In this document: one piece after another, positions 15,291 to 25,474 of the stretch
Layout of the letters: each line of letters opens with the position of its first letter
Position numbering within the stretch: the first letter of the stretch is position 1
Assembly (NCBI RefSeq): GCF_014529535.1
Contig: NW_023503307.1
Location: 1,233,739-1,297,738 of the forward strand
Origin: Bradysia coprophila
Lineage: Eukaryota; Arthropoda; Insecta; Diptera; Sciaridae
Direction: 5' to 3'
Length of the DNA: 64,000 nt
Notes under the pieces: generated by a model
What the model was told of the DNA's origin: nothing
The model's database searches: none
What the model saw: only the letters and a program-made list of their open reading frames with translations
Program-made: the position numbers and the translations under genes

Positions 15291-15546
15291 ACACGATGTG
15301 TTCTACGAGTAATGGAAGTGGCGGTGTCAATCCATTCCGCATTGGTAAAATTGCCATTTTTCGAGGCAACATTAAACAATGTAACGCAAACGAAGAACCA
15401 GCAAAAAAAAACAAAGCACACGATGTGTTCTACGAGTAATGGAAGTGGCGGTGTCAATCCATTCCGCATTGGTAAAATTGCCATTTTTCGAGGCAACATT
15501 AAACAATGTAACGCAAACGAAGAACCAGCAAAAAAAAAAAACAAAG
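15291..15546. repeat. 127-bp tandem duplication
   Basis: A unit starting ACACGATGTGTTCTACGAGT begins at 15291 and again at 15418. The two copies are essentially identical, differing mainly in the length of an A run near the end (AACCAGCAAAAAAA). Such identity points to a recent duplication. Open frames on both strands here arise from the duplicated unit and are not accepted as genes. Confidence 0.9.
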
Positions 15547-16459
15547 CAAAACAAAGAGACAACATTTGCATTTGGTTACATTAGATTATTGACTTTGGTC
15601 ATTTTAAATTCATATCCACACACATCTATCTCTCTATAAATATCATATCCAACATAATAAAATGCAAGCAGTCGAAAATTTCAGCTATGTCAATATTAAA
15701 ATACACATCGGTATAGAATAACTAAATTGATATAAAAGAATGACCTAATTTTAGGTCAACAGAAGTCTGCACATCGTATTTTCTCAGGTTACTTCCTCAT
15801 TGCTGACTTATCATTTCTCTCTTCACTTTAAGTGCGTTTGTGTTTGGCATCGATTCAACATAATGTTCTGGTGTTCACACATACACAACTGCATCTACCT
15901 AGCTGGGTATATTTATTTTGCAAGCATGTGTGTTAAACCACGTTGAGTTTTTCGTTAGACAACTCAGTGTGTACCCAGTAATTACATCTTACTTATGTGT
16001 AAGACGTTATCACACTTAAATGTAAAGAAAATTTGTAAGATTATAGTGTTTTTCGATGTTATTTCTTTGTTACATCAATTACAAACTCATTCATGAGTAT
16101 CGGTTAGTATATCCGTTCTTCAGCAAATTAATCTCTGTTTTTTTATTGTTTTTTTTTCAAGCTTTTAAGGTGTCTATTACAAACAATTCTAAATGAATTG
16201 TTCACGATTTTTCGTTATATATTGCCTTAACGCATAAAAGAGAATTAATGACCATTGGTGTTGGAGATTATTAGTGTCCTTTTACAATAACGGATTTAAA
16301 TTGGTTTTGATATGCAGATTGAAATTATGATTGCAAGCTAAAAATGAGGAAAATGCAACCGTTTCTTCAACAATTCGAACGTGATTGTAAAAAATTCCAT
16401 TTAATTTGAAGCAATAGTTTTCAACATTGTAAATATTGCGAGTCATTTCGAATACTTTG
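15547..16459. other. AT-rich intergenic DNA, nothing seen
   Basis: I see no coding exon, RNA gene or repeat of note in this stretch. Confidence 0.4.
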
Positions 16460-16755
16460 GAGAAGTTGATACTCTATGGAGTTAGAATTCTAGTGTAGAT
16501 AGAATTTCAAGAGGAGGTAGTAAGTGATCCATGGGAGTTAGCATTCCAGGTGAATTACAATATTTGGGAGTTAGAATTCTAGAAGAGTTACCATTCTAGG
16601 CGAGTTACTGTTCTAGGGAAGTTAGAATTCTAGCGGAGTTAGGACTCTAGGGGAGTTAGAATTCTAGAGGAGTTAGAATTTCAGTGTAATTACAATTCAA
16701 GGGCAGTTACAGTTCTATGGGAGCTCGAATTCTAGAGAAGTTAGACCTCTAGAAC
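16460..16755. repeat. 17-bp minisatellite, consensus GAGTTAGAATTCTAGRG
   Basis: About 16-17 imperfect units follow one another, with a 17-bp spacing that is very clear between about 16573 and 16680. The unit core TAGAATTCTA is palindromic and carries an EcoRI-type GAATTC. Copies diverge toward both ends, so the array is old in its outer parts and better kept in the middle. Confidence 0.85.
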
Positions 16756-19010
16756 AGCATTGTAAATTAGAATTCAATGTAACTCGTATAGTTCAAGGCT
16801 CGAAAAGTTGAAGCTCCAGAAAATCTAAAGTCCGAAATGATCGTTATACTTCAAACAGAATACTATCTGATTGACTAGTTTTTCGTGGCACTGTACTTGT
16901 CTACTGGAGAAGATTGGTTTGTTTTGTACGTTTCAATTCAATTAAACGATTCAAACATTCATAATTACTTTGTCGGTAAATGAACCTGGAAGTGTCCATA
17001 AGAAACGCCGTACATAATGCTCATACTTCTTTATGCATTTTTATAGTTTATTTATTTTCCTAATATCTTAAAGTTCAAATTTTATTGTTATTTATTTAAG
17101 GAATTTTTTTTACCTGAGCATAACGCGCCGAACAATGCTTGCCATTCGTATTGCAATAATCGTTCGAAAAATAACATTCATTTATGGGATCGAGAGTCGA
17201 TAAATGCACAATAAAAAAAAACATGTTAGTTTTTACTTTCAACCCTACTATATTCGAATATAATCGGTTCGCATCTACAGTAGGTAAATTTATTGGTGAA
17301 AGGTGAAAACGAAAACAATCAACAAATTTGCTACAAAAAGTTTTTTTTTCTTCTTCTGGTGAGTGTTTGTTTTTATGCTTGTTCTGATCATCGACATTTT
17401 TGTCAAGATTTTATTCTGATAAATTATCGTCATCGTTTGTTTTCTTTTTCGTTCTTGTTATTTGCTATAAAAATTGATGATATATGATAGTCGGTACGGA
17501 TATGTACGGACACATTTTACCGCAATAAAAAGCAAGGTGAAAATAGTTTTCCTTTACATTTAAGACAAAAGACTTTTGTGAATGATTTAAAATTTCTGCT
17601 CGAATCGATTGAGTTAAGCAAAGTATTTTAGGGAGGAAAAAGTAAAAACAAATTTTGCCAGTTGCAACGACTAGCACGTAAGTGACAGTGAGGTAAGAAA
17701 TCTGACAATATCCCCCGTATACTTCATTTCCTCAAATGCACAAGCATCTACAACTGCATGTTGGAACCGATGTTGGAACCGTTGCATTTATTGATCAAAT
17801 CAACACATTTTTTGTAGATACACACACATGGTCTCTCCATGATCAATAGATCGGCGAATAGTTTTGTGTCTATAAAATAAAATATTGAAATGTAATCTAA
17901 TCTGAAAATATGAAAATTAACTTTCCAGAGCAACCTAACACCAAATACTGAAAACGAAAGAAAGAAAAAAATAATCGAAATTGACATAACTGCGCTAACT
18001 GACTATATTCCACATATTGCGTATATATCTGTATATAACTAACTATATACTCACCAGATATCAATAATAAAAAAAAATATATTCATCTATATCTCATAAG
18101 CGGCGCTTTTGTTTATAAGCTAAACACATGTACGCATTAAATGCAATGCGACGACACATGTCCATTATGCTGTTCCTAAATATTTTCATATGCTCTATGT
18201 TTATCGTGTATACATATACATATGACATATACCTCACTCTCGGTGTTATAAGGTATGATAGGAAATATTACATTCGCTCACTTAAAAAAAAAGTTTTTTT
18301 TTAAATTAAATTATTTTCTGAAAATTTTTATTGAAATGCAAAGACAAACAAATCAAATTGTAATGGAAATGTGAATTAAATATTTGTTTATATTCTCGGA
18401 TATTTCTTCTTCTTTTTTTCCACCAAATATTTAAACTTTGTGTCTGATATGAATTTTGGTCTCGAAATAAATTAAGTGATTTCCGAATTTTCGGTTATGG
18501 ACATACAGTTAAGTGGCAAAATTGGGTTTATGATCGAAGGAACGTTACTGTTTTTGTAACGGACATATTCTGATTATTTCTACCTCAAATATTACTGCAC
18601 CTGAAATCTAAAATTGTGCTCTTGCAACTACGGGTATTATCATTGTCGGGATGCATTGTTCTGTTTCATATTAGAAAAATTTAATTTTTCCAATGTGAAA
18701 TGAATTGCCAACGAAACTGAATTCGATTCTGATCAATTCAGAAAATATTGATTCGACTGTGACAGGATACATGTATAGATAGGTTTATGAATGTAAGTCT
18801 CTGTTGAAAACTTCACTTAAATTACATATCATTCCGAGCTTACGTTTTCTATTGTCTATTGCACCAAAAATTTTGGAACGAGAAATTGCACAAAATTTTT
18901 ACATTCGACGAAGCACAAAGGGACACAAATTGTGGTAAACGTATTAACTGTATTCCGATTTAGCTTTGTTTGAAAATTTTATTTACAAAAGTTGTCCACC
19001 CCTTCAACTA
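16756..19010. other. AT-rich intergenic DNA, nothing seen
   Basis: The open frames at 17293-17487, 17465-17677 and 17748-17987 are in low-complexity sequence and show no domain. There is no clear repeat or RNA gene. Confidence 0.4.
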
Positions 19011-19431
19011 ACTTTTAGTGTAATTTGAAGTAGAGCTCACAGCTCTGACTCCGGGGAATGTGGAATATTTGGCTAATGAGATGTTTTTCTGGTCCGGAAG
19101 GCTTAAATTTTGGACCCCTTTCTTTTTTTAGAATTTTAAAAAATAATTTAGGCATGGGGAGCGAGTCATTTGTACATATGTACGAAAGCGATGGTTAAAG
19201 GAGTAAAAAAGATATACAGTATACACCATCAATCTCCTCTCTTCTAACCATCGCTTTCGTACATATGTACAAATGACTCGCTCCCCATGCCTAAACTATT
19301 TTTTTAAATTCTAAAAAAAGAAACGGGTCCAATATTTAAGCCTTCTGGACCAGAAAAACATCTCCTTAGCCCAATATCCCAAATTCCCCGGAGTCAGAGC
19401 TGTGAGCTCTACTTCAAATTACACTAAAAGT
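19011..19431. mobile_element. Palindromic MITE flanked by TA (Tc1/mariner-like)
   Basis: The two halves are reverse complements of each other over roughly 190-200 bp each, meeting near 19195-19240. The termini read ACTTTTAGTGTAATTTGAAG on both sides, and the dinucleotide TA sits directly outside each end (19009-19010 and 19432-19433). TA target duplication plus long terminal inverted repeats and no coding capacity fit a Tc1/mariner-type MITE. A transcript through it would fold into one long hairpin. Confidence 0.8.
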
Positions 19432-19433
19432 TA

Positions 19434-21359
19434 CTAAATCAGTTCACATTTCAATCGTCCACCACAAATTTCCGCTAAAAACTGAATAGGAAAGAGATTA
19501 TGATAATAATCCTATACCTAGCATATTTAGTCCCCGAAAGAACATTAATCAAGAACCACCAAACAACCACTCTAGATGTCGACCATTAAATTTGATTCTG
19601 AGCAAAATGTTTGAGGCTCTCCGATTTTTCACTTTGTTCCATTAAATTACTTGTGCATCCAAGGAAAACGAATGGTCAGATTCTAATTTATTATAAAGAT
19701 ACCACTCTATTGCCAGACTTTTATCGACGTATTTTCCCAAAACTCAACATTGAATAATAAATTAAAATTCTTTGGCACCGTAAGCAATGCTTTAAAGCAA
19801 AATGTTAAGTCTGACAGTGCAAAGTTCTACTGAAATTGCGATAATTTCACCGGTTCTTATTTCTCCACAAGTATCACATAAATTTAAAATGCTGTTTCAG
19901 ATTCATGCTGTTGATGAATTTTTCGCACAGAATGATTGTTTCTCTTACAAAATTTAAATTTTTTCTGATGTTTCTCGTCAAGTTCAACATACGAAAAGCG
20001 TCCCAATCACCTTTCAACACACATTTTTAAGCCTTTTTTGCGTTAGATTTAGCTTTAAGACTGAACTTTTGTATTAAAAGTTGTGAAACTCGTCCTTTTT
20101 TTAGAATTTATAAGGGTGGCGAGGTATAAAATTAGAGACATTGTGGGTACACCAAATTCACATTCAATCAAAATAATTCACAGAAGAATTGTTAAAATTC
20201 AATATATTTATTCACAGATTAAGTTCTAAGAGTTGGCGCTTTGAGTTCTTTGACAGAGGCACTGATATTTTCCCGTTAATTTCAAACGCCAGTCTAGCCA
20301 CAAAATTGTCGATGATTTTTTTTTTAAGAAAAAAGCTAATAAAAATTGATCAGATCTGCATTTTCGTCGGTCAACTATTAACATTCTAAATCACCAGAGT
20401 ACAAAAATAGAATCTCTTGAAAGAAATTTATTAAATTTTCCGTCTTTAAAATATAAATAATAAAATAACAATAAAATGAAAAAACATTTTAAAAATTATA
20501 ATTCATCCAATCTGAATAAACAATCTGATGAATTAAATCAGAGAGGCCCATACACGAAAGTTTGTGAGAAAAAAAATGATCATCATCATCATCACAAAAA
20601 CGGTATAATGTAAAATGAAGAAAGCCATACAAGAAAAGTAAAATATCTTATCGCAAAAAAAGGGAACATTAATATCCAACTCCTTTCGCATATAATATCA
20701 TCGGATTGCCAAAAAAAAAATCAGAAAAATGTTTAGAAAGGCGTGGTTTACCTACCAGTTTGTATCCGTGTTTCATCTATATATCGATCAAAAATCCTAA
20801 AAAAGAATCTACCTATAAACAGCACGCACCCTCAAAAATCAAATTTCATAGGCCAAAACATTTTTCAGCAACAAAACACAAAATAAATAAAAAGAATAAA
20901 ACGACCAAAAAGAAAAGCCCTTAAAAACGCCAAAATTTGTTTCACGAAAAAAAAGAACAGAACAGAACAGAAGAGATTATACTTAAACGATGCACTTCAT
21001 ATTGTAAAACTGAATCCGCCTGCTTACCTTATGTTACCTTTTTTTCTTCATATTATATCCATTTGTATTAGTGTTAAACTGATGGTTTTATTTATTGAGT
21101 TTATATTGGATTACTTGTGTGTGCTGAGCAAATTCTCTTCTTTCATTTGGTTTTTAAAGTACTGGCTTAACGAAGATCGATTCATAACATCGACGTAGCT
21201 CGTACGAGCAACATCTATTTTAAAAATAAAGTTAATTCATTCAAGTTTGCGTGAATAAATTGAATTTTATTTTGGATGTTATAATAAAGAAGAAGTTAAA
21301 AAAAATAATAATAATAAAACGACTTAATAACCGTCATAACTTTTCGACCCGTGATGTGT
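19434..21359. other. AT-rich region upstream of tal, no gene seen
   Basis: No coding exon is seen. This is the immediate upstream region of the tal cassette and would be the first place to look for its enhancers, but I recognise no defined cluster of binding sites by eye. Confidence 0.4.
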
Positions 21360-21367
21360 TATAAATA
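21360..21367 (+). promoter_or_regulatory. tal: Candidate TATA box of tal
   Basis: TATAAATA stands about 100 bp upstream of the first smORF. A start site some 30 bp downstream would lie near 21390, giving a 5' leader of about 70 nt. In an AT-rich genome such a string can occur by chance, so the call rests on its position. Confidence 0.4.
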
Positions 21368-21409
21368 AATTATCAAATTGTTGAACTAAAGCACAATAGT
21401 GAAAAATCA

Positions 21410-21421
21410 ATGAACATATAA
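21410..21421 (+). CDS. Three-codon upstream ORF (MNI-stop) in the tal leader
   Basis: ATG AAC ATA TAA lies 40 nt before the first LDPTGxY smORF, within the leader predicted from the TATA box. If the transcript starts where inferred, this is the first AUG a scanning ribosome would meet. It has no tal motif and may be only a chance ATG or a minor regulatory uORF. Confidence 0.3.
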   Translation: MNI

Positions 21422-21461
21422 GATACAAGTAAATATAAGCAAGTTGAGTGAATTGTGAATT

Positions 21462-21503
21462 ATGGAATCATCGCAAACTTTGGATCCAACTGGTCTTTAC
21501 TGA
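21462..21503 (+). CDS. tal: tal smORF 1, peptide MESSQTLDPTGLY
   Basis: This encodes a 13-residue peptide ending in LDPTGLY followed directly by TGA. The LDPTGxY heptapeptide at the extreme C terminus defines the insect tarsal-less/polished rice/mille-pattes peptides. In Drosophila these act non-cell-autonomously and switch the transcription factor Shavenbaby from repressor to activator by directing the ubiquitin ligase Ubr3 to it; that role is known for the family and inferred here. The start was chosen as the first ATG in frame, with A at -3 and G at +4, a good insect context. It is the first of five such ORFs within 710 bp on the same strand, as expected for one polycistronic, probably intronless mRNA. 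Confidence 0.96.
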   Translation: MESSQTLDPTGLY

Positions 21504-21625
21504 GCCGAACGAAAACATTTTTTGGTTGCAAACACGATTCTACATTTGGAGAGTTTATTTTGGGTATTTTATTTGGACTCACCTTTACTTTGTCATTCAA
21601 CGGAATATTTACAAAACGTATCAAA

Positions 21626-21658
21626 ATGAGTGCTTTGGACCCGACTGGAAACTACTAG
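21626..21658 (+). CDS. tal: tal smORF 2, peptide MSALDPTGNY
   Basis: This encodes a 10-residue peptide, MSALDPTGNY, then TAG. It is nearly the bare tal core and close in size to the 11-residue A-type peptides of Drosophila. The ATG has A at -3. The frame is open further upstream, but only from a GTG at 21455 that passes through the antisense of nothing and overlaps smORF 1, so the ATG at 21626 is the sensible start. Its DPTG codons differ from those of smORF 1 (GAC CCG ACT GGA against GAT CCA ACT GGT), showing that the peptide rather than the DNA is conserved. It follows smORF 1 by 122 nt. Confidence 0.96.
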   Translation: MSALDPTGNY

Positions 21659-21807
21659 ATTTTCTAGTTTTTCATTTTTCTTTTTGCGAAAAATAAAAGA
21701 AAAACGAAAACTAAGGACTGACATCAAAGACTTGATTATTTTACACTGCCATAATCGTTAACAACAAACTTCTGGACGTAACAAGAGACAAAAAATAAAA
21801 CAGCAAG

Positions 21808-21843
21808 ATGGATAAATTACTGGACCCCACCGGAATGTATTAA
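21808..21843 (+). CDS. tal: tal smORF 3, peptide MDKLLDPTGMY
   Basis: This encodes an 11-residue peptide, MDKLLDPTGMY, then TAA. Its start context (GCAAGATGG, A at -3 and G at +4) is among the best in the cassette. The motif codons are CTG GAC CCC ACC GGA, different at several third positions from the other copies. Methionine at the variable x position is not one I associate with the Drosophila peptides, but that position varies within the family. It lies 149 nt after smORF 2. Confidence 0.96.
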   Translation: MDKLLDPTGMY

Positions 21844-21916
21844 TCAGCCGTTACAAAAATTTCGAATTCGAACAGATTAATTTCCATTTGTTACTTCGTG
21901 GAACATCATCCAAAAC

Positions 21917-21958
21917 ATGACTGAATCAAAAATTTTGGATCCCACTGGGTATTACTGA
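21917..21958 (+). CDS. tal: tal smORF 4, peptide MTESKILDPTGYY
   Basis: This encodes a 13-residue peptide, MTESKILDPTGYY, then TGA. The ATG has A at -3. The first half (MTESKI) resembles that of smORF 1 (MESSQT) in length and polarity, suggesting the two are closer paralogues within the cassette. It lies 73 nt after smORF 3. Role as for the other LDPTGxY peptides: a secreted-acting or cell-permeant developmental signal acting through Shavenbaby processing, by family knowledge. Confidence 0.96.
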   Translation: MTESKILDPTGYY

Positions 21959-22114
21959 ATCTTTCGGATCCACCTGTGTGTCGGAGAGAATTCACCTCAC
22001 ATACATCAGCACGAGAATAACGGATTTGCCTACCTTACACGAGTCCCGGAATTTCGTTTCCCATTTATCAGCTTTATCATTTTTTCGGAAAGAAATCAAG
22101 TAAATCAACACACA

Positions 22115-22171
22115 ATGTACTGCCATCGAGAAGTTGCTCAGTGCCATTTAGATCCAACTGGACACTACTAG
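22115..22171 (+). CDS. tal: tal smORF 5, peptide MYCHREVAQCHLDPTGHY
   Basis: This is the longest of the LDPTGxY ORFs, 18 residues, ending HLDPTGHY then TAG. In Drosophila the last A-type ORF (AA) is about 32 residues and carries two motifs; here only one is present. The N-terminal part contains two cysteines (residues 3 and 10) and two histidines (4 and 11) in the spaced pattern CHx5QCH, which none of the other four has. The ATG has A at -3. It follows smORF 4 by 156 nt, and that gap contains a decayed-looking motif (see findings). Confidence 0.95.
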   Translation: MYCHREVAQCHLDPTGHY

Positions 22172-22221
22172 ACTGTATATATACGAAAACAAAAAGAAAA
22201 CGATGTTGTCATATTGCAAAT

Positions 22222-22302
22222 ATGTGCAGAGCTAATTGGATATGTGTTCGTGGACGTGAAGAAACCTCCAGTTGCAGGCGGAGAAGGAAATACACTATTT
22301 AA
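22222..22302 (+). CDS. Candidate tal 'B' smORF, 26-residue basic peptide without LDPTGxY
   Basis: Fifty nt after smORF 5, on the same strand, an ATG with A at -3 opens a 26-codon frame starting MCRANWICVRGREETSS and ending CRRRRKYTI then TAA. It is Cys- and Arg-rich (three Cys at residues 2, 8 and 18; a run of four Arg). In Drosophila tal the mRNA also carries a 3' ORF, B, with no LDPTGxY motif, and mille-pattes of beetles has an extra unrelated 3' peptide; position and lack of motif match, but I cannot confirm homology by memory. A competing ATG at 22203 opens a 10-codon frame (MLSYCKYVQS) overlapping it out of frame, which would reduce its translation. Confidence 0.5.
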   Translation: MCRANWICVRGREETSSCRRRRKYTI

Positions 22303-22960
22303 ATGGTTATGTAACAATTTTTTTTTTGTTTTATTTTATTTTCATTTGACATTTTTTTCTTACAAATAATATTATTTCATTCAATTTATTTTTTAAATTT
22401 TTCGTTTACCCCCCAGTCACTAAATTATCCTTAATTTCATTTTTTTTTTATTAATATTTATACTCACGATGATCATTTTTAATTTTATTATTTTATTACT
22501 TCCTTTTTCACCCTTTTAAAATTAAACGTTTATATTGCAAATGATCTTTATCGTAAGATGATTTTTTTTAGTATTATTTCTTTTAACGAAACACAACAAC
22601 AAAAAACTAAATTTTAAATTAAAAAATAATTTAAGTTTTCGGCATATTAAAATTGCAAACACACGAAAAAAATAAAATAAAATATTTTAACTTATATTAC
22701 ATTATTATATACGTACGCATAAATTAACACTCTTAAAATAGAAATAATAATAAAAAGGAAAAAAAAAATCTTTCTCCCGATGGTGGTATATTCACATTAC
22801 TCAAGCAAAAAAAAAATGGATTTACTTTTTTTTCTCTATTTTTCATAAATTGTAATTTCCACAATATAATTCAAATTCTTAATTTATAGGTAGGTGTAAT
22901 CTATTTTAAACTATTCTTGTTATATTGTATATAAGAATTTTAAAATGAAATAAAAAAAAA
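22303..22960 (+). other. AT-rich 3' region of tal with candidate polyadenylation signal
   Basis: After the last smORF the sequence becomes extremely A+T rich with long A and T runs and no open frame of note. An AATAAA followed by an A run stands at 22949-22954 and could end the transcript, giving a mRNA of about 1.5 kb, similar in size to the Drosophila tal transcript; other AATAAA strings (near 22670) are equally possible. Confidence 0.35.
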
Positions 22961-25305
22961 ATCTTATTTTGGTATGTTTCATTAAAATTTTATACGAACC
23001 CATCTACAAACTGAGTGAAAAATACAAACGAAAAAACAAAAAAAAAAATTATGTGTATGATTAAGTATACACAACACATTTATATCCAGCGCGACTTTAT
23101 ACACATTTATATATATATATTTGAAAAACCACCATATGACTGCTGAAATATAAAAACATCAGGTTCAATAACCCAACTCTCTTTGGTATTTGATTTGATT
23201 GAAACCAGCTGTAGTAGTTGAATTTACTATTCAGTATATATATACATATATTCACACTATTCCAGATATGTATAGTAAAAATGATGATAAAGATTATGTT
23301 ATCTTCATAAATTGTGTGTGGTTTTTTTTCTTCTTCATCAACGCAAAGTAAAGGCATGAAAAGAAAAAAATCGGCTCTGAAATTTGTGTATTCTGTCGTG
23401 TGATTATCAACCTCTTCACAATGATGTTCGTTGCTTTTTTTTATTCTCTGTTCATTTTTCGAAATATATCAACTCAATTATAGGTTGGGAGAGTTTGTTG
23501 AGAGAGGCGTGAGAGCGATATGGGAGATAGAGAGAGAGTGAGAGAGGAAAGTGCGAGGTAATATACACAGAACTTTTATCGATATATAAAAGGTTTTATT
23601 CATTCATAAAAAGGCGAGTATATATAATGTGCAATATAAAGCATGCATGCATATGGTAAAATGCAAACTGAGATATAATTTCTGCTTTTTTACGAAAGAA
23701 TGCACTTAAAAAAAAGCATTTGATACAATTCTCTCAGCGCACATTTGTGGATGGAGAATGATTTTTTGGGATGACAGGCGATTTACATTTTACGATTTGT
23801 AAGTAGGTATAATATCAGAAGAGATAAATAATATTCGTAGGTATGGTGTAAAATGTAAATGCAAGAAAATTAACGTGACACATTTGACTTGAGCTTATTA
23901 ATTTTTCAGATAGAATTTTTCAAATGCTTGTAGGATTTAAAAAATGTTCCATGAGGTTTATTCGGTCTCGTTGCTGGTCATTTCGTGTATGATATGCTTG
24001 CGTGTTTGTTATTTCGAATTTGTTTCCTTTTGTTTAATTACTAATTCGGATAATCAGGCAATCTTGCCTGTTACCACTGTAATTGCCTTCATTCGCAAAA
24101 GTGGTTCGCGTTTTTTTTGCTCAGTTTCTCCTTCTTAGAGTCCTTTTACGTTTTATCGGTTTATCACAATAAGACTACGTGCAATTCGTCGAAATGAAAA
24201 ACCCGGACAACTTTTATAAATGCGGCTAAACACTCAATCTGATTCAAAATTATTTATTCCACGTGCTAGAAAAATATATTGCTAAAGTTGGCCAACGAAA
24301 CGTTCTTCTTCATTCGTTGAATTATGGAAATTTGATGTTGTAACCGTTTCTATAAAAATAGTTCTAATACCAGTCATTTAACACTCAAACAAACAACAAT
24401 TCCTTTAGAGTGACGATCTGTTAAGACTTATCCGAGATCTATGATTCTTTGGTAGTTGGTATTTATGTCCTCCAGATAAACTACTGTAAATTTATGAAAC
24501 ATCAAGAGTTCCTAAGTATTGCGACCTAATTACAATAAAATGGGAAATTGAACTGATAAATAAGTGAACTACGTTACACCAATGTCACTTACACTAGCGG
24601 AGAAATGAATTTCGACATATTTTCTGATTTTATAGTAGTTATTGTGTCCACATAAATTTCGTTTAAAAAATGAAAATCTAGATTCTATATTTTAATGTTT
24701 CGTTGCAAGCGCTTAAGTAACCGAAAATCATAAAATTAAATCTAGATTTACATTTTTGTATTGGTTTCTACAAACCATAAAAATTCCTAAATCAGAAAAT
24801 GTGTCATGACAACATCGTCTCTAGAAATTTGTGAAATTTTGATTTAAGCCACGACCACCAGACCCTCTAGAGATTTTTTTTTTGATAATCCTAATGGTGA
24901 TCTACCTGTACCAACACATAAATCAAATATGAACACTAGGTGAATAGACCCGTAACAGGAGACAAGTTTCCCTGTTCTTGGCTGATGAACTGGTTGAGTT
25001 CCGCTGATCACTTATCACTATAACAGAAAACTGGATGGAGCCCGAGTTGTACATTTTTATTTTAACTTAATTTAGACCCACTGTCTGCGATAGATAAGAA
25101 GAGATACAAAAAAAAATTACCATCCGAAGCTATCAAAAGCGCGCTTAATAATACTTTTAGAAGTTGCAAAAATTTGAAAATTTGCTGAAATCAGAATAAT
25201 TCACTTTCAATACTTTTGGTCTGATCAAAGAGATGCAGTCATTTTTCAGCTGTATTATAGTGTCTATACCAAGTACAGTTCAAATTGATGGATAAGAAAG
25301 TTTTG
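22961..25305. other. AT-rich intergenic DNA, no gene seen
   Basis: This has a purine-rich GA repeat at about 23524-23550 and a loosely palindromic stretch at 24620-24810 around two TCTAGATT strings. No exon or RNA gene can be supported. Confidence 0.4.
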
Positions 25306-25423
25306 CAATTCAACGTTCAATTTTCCGATAACGAAAAGATCGATGAAGCTCAATGCTGTGTACATTGATGTTACATTGAGCTTCATCGGTTTTTTCGTTA
25401 TCTGAAAATTGAACGTTGAATTG
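25306..25423. repeat. 118-nt near-perfect hairpin
   Basis: Arms 25306-25354 and 25374-25423 are reverse complements over about 50 bp with only a few mismatches, separated by a 19-nt loop. The arm reads CAATTCAACGTTCAATTTTC and ends GATGAAGCTCAATG. It could be a tiny palindromic MITE or, if transcribed, a precursor of small RNAs. I could not match the arm to a known miRNA. Confidence 0.75.
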
Positions 25424-25474
25424 GAATATTTAAAGCTCATTGATTGGTACTCGCTGTTCCAGTCATAAATTTAT

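Noticed and set aside
21455-21658. A 67-codon frame leading into smORF 2 (MSALDPTGNY)
   Set aside because: It begins at GTG, overlaps smORF 1, and its N-terminal part is unremarkable; the tal peptides are short and ATG-initiated, and 21626 has a good start context.
21448-21696. An 82-codon frame across tal smORFs 1 and 2
   Set aside because: Begins at GTG and runs through the motifs in another frame; a shadow.
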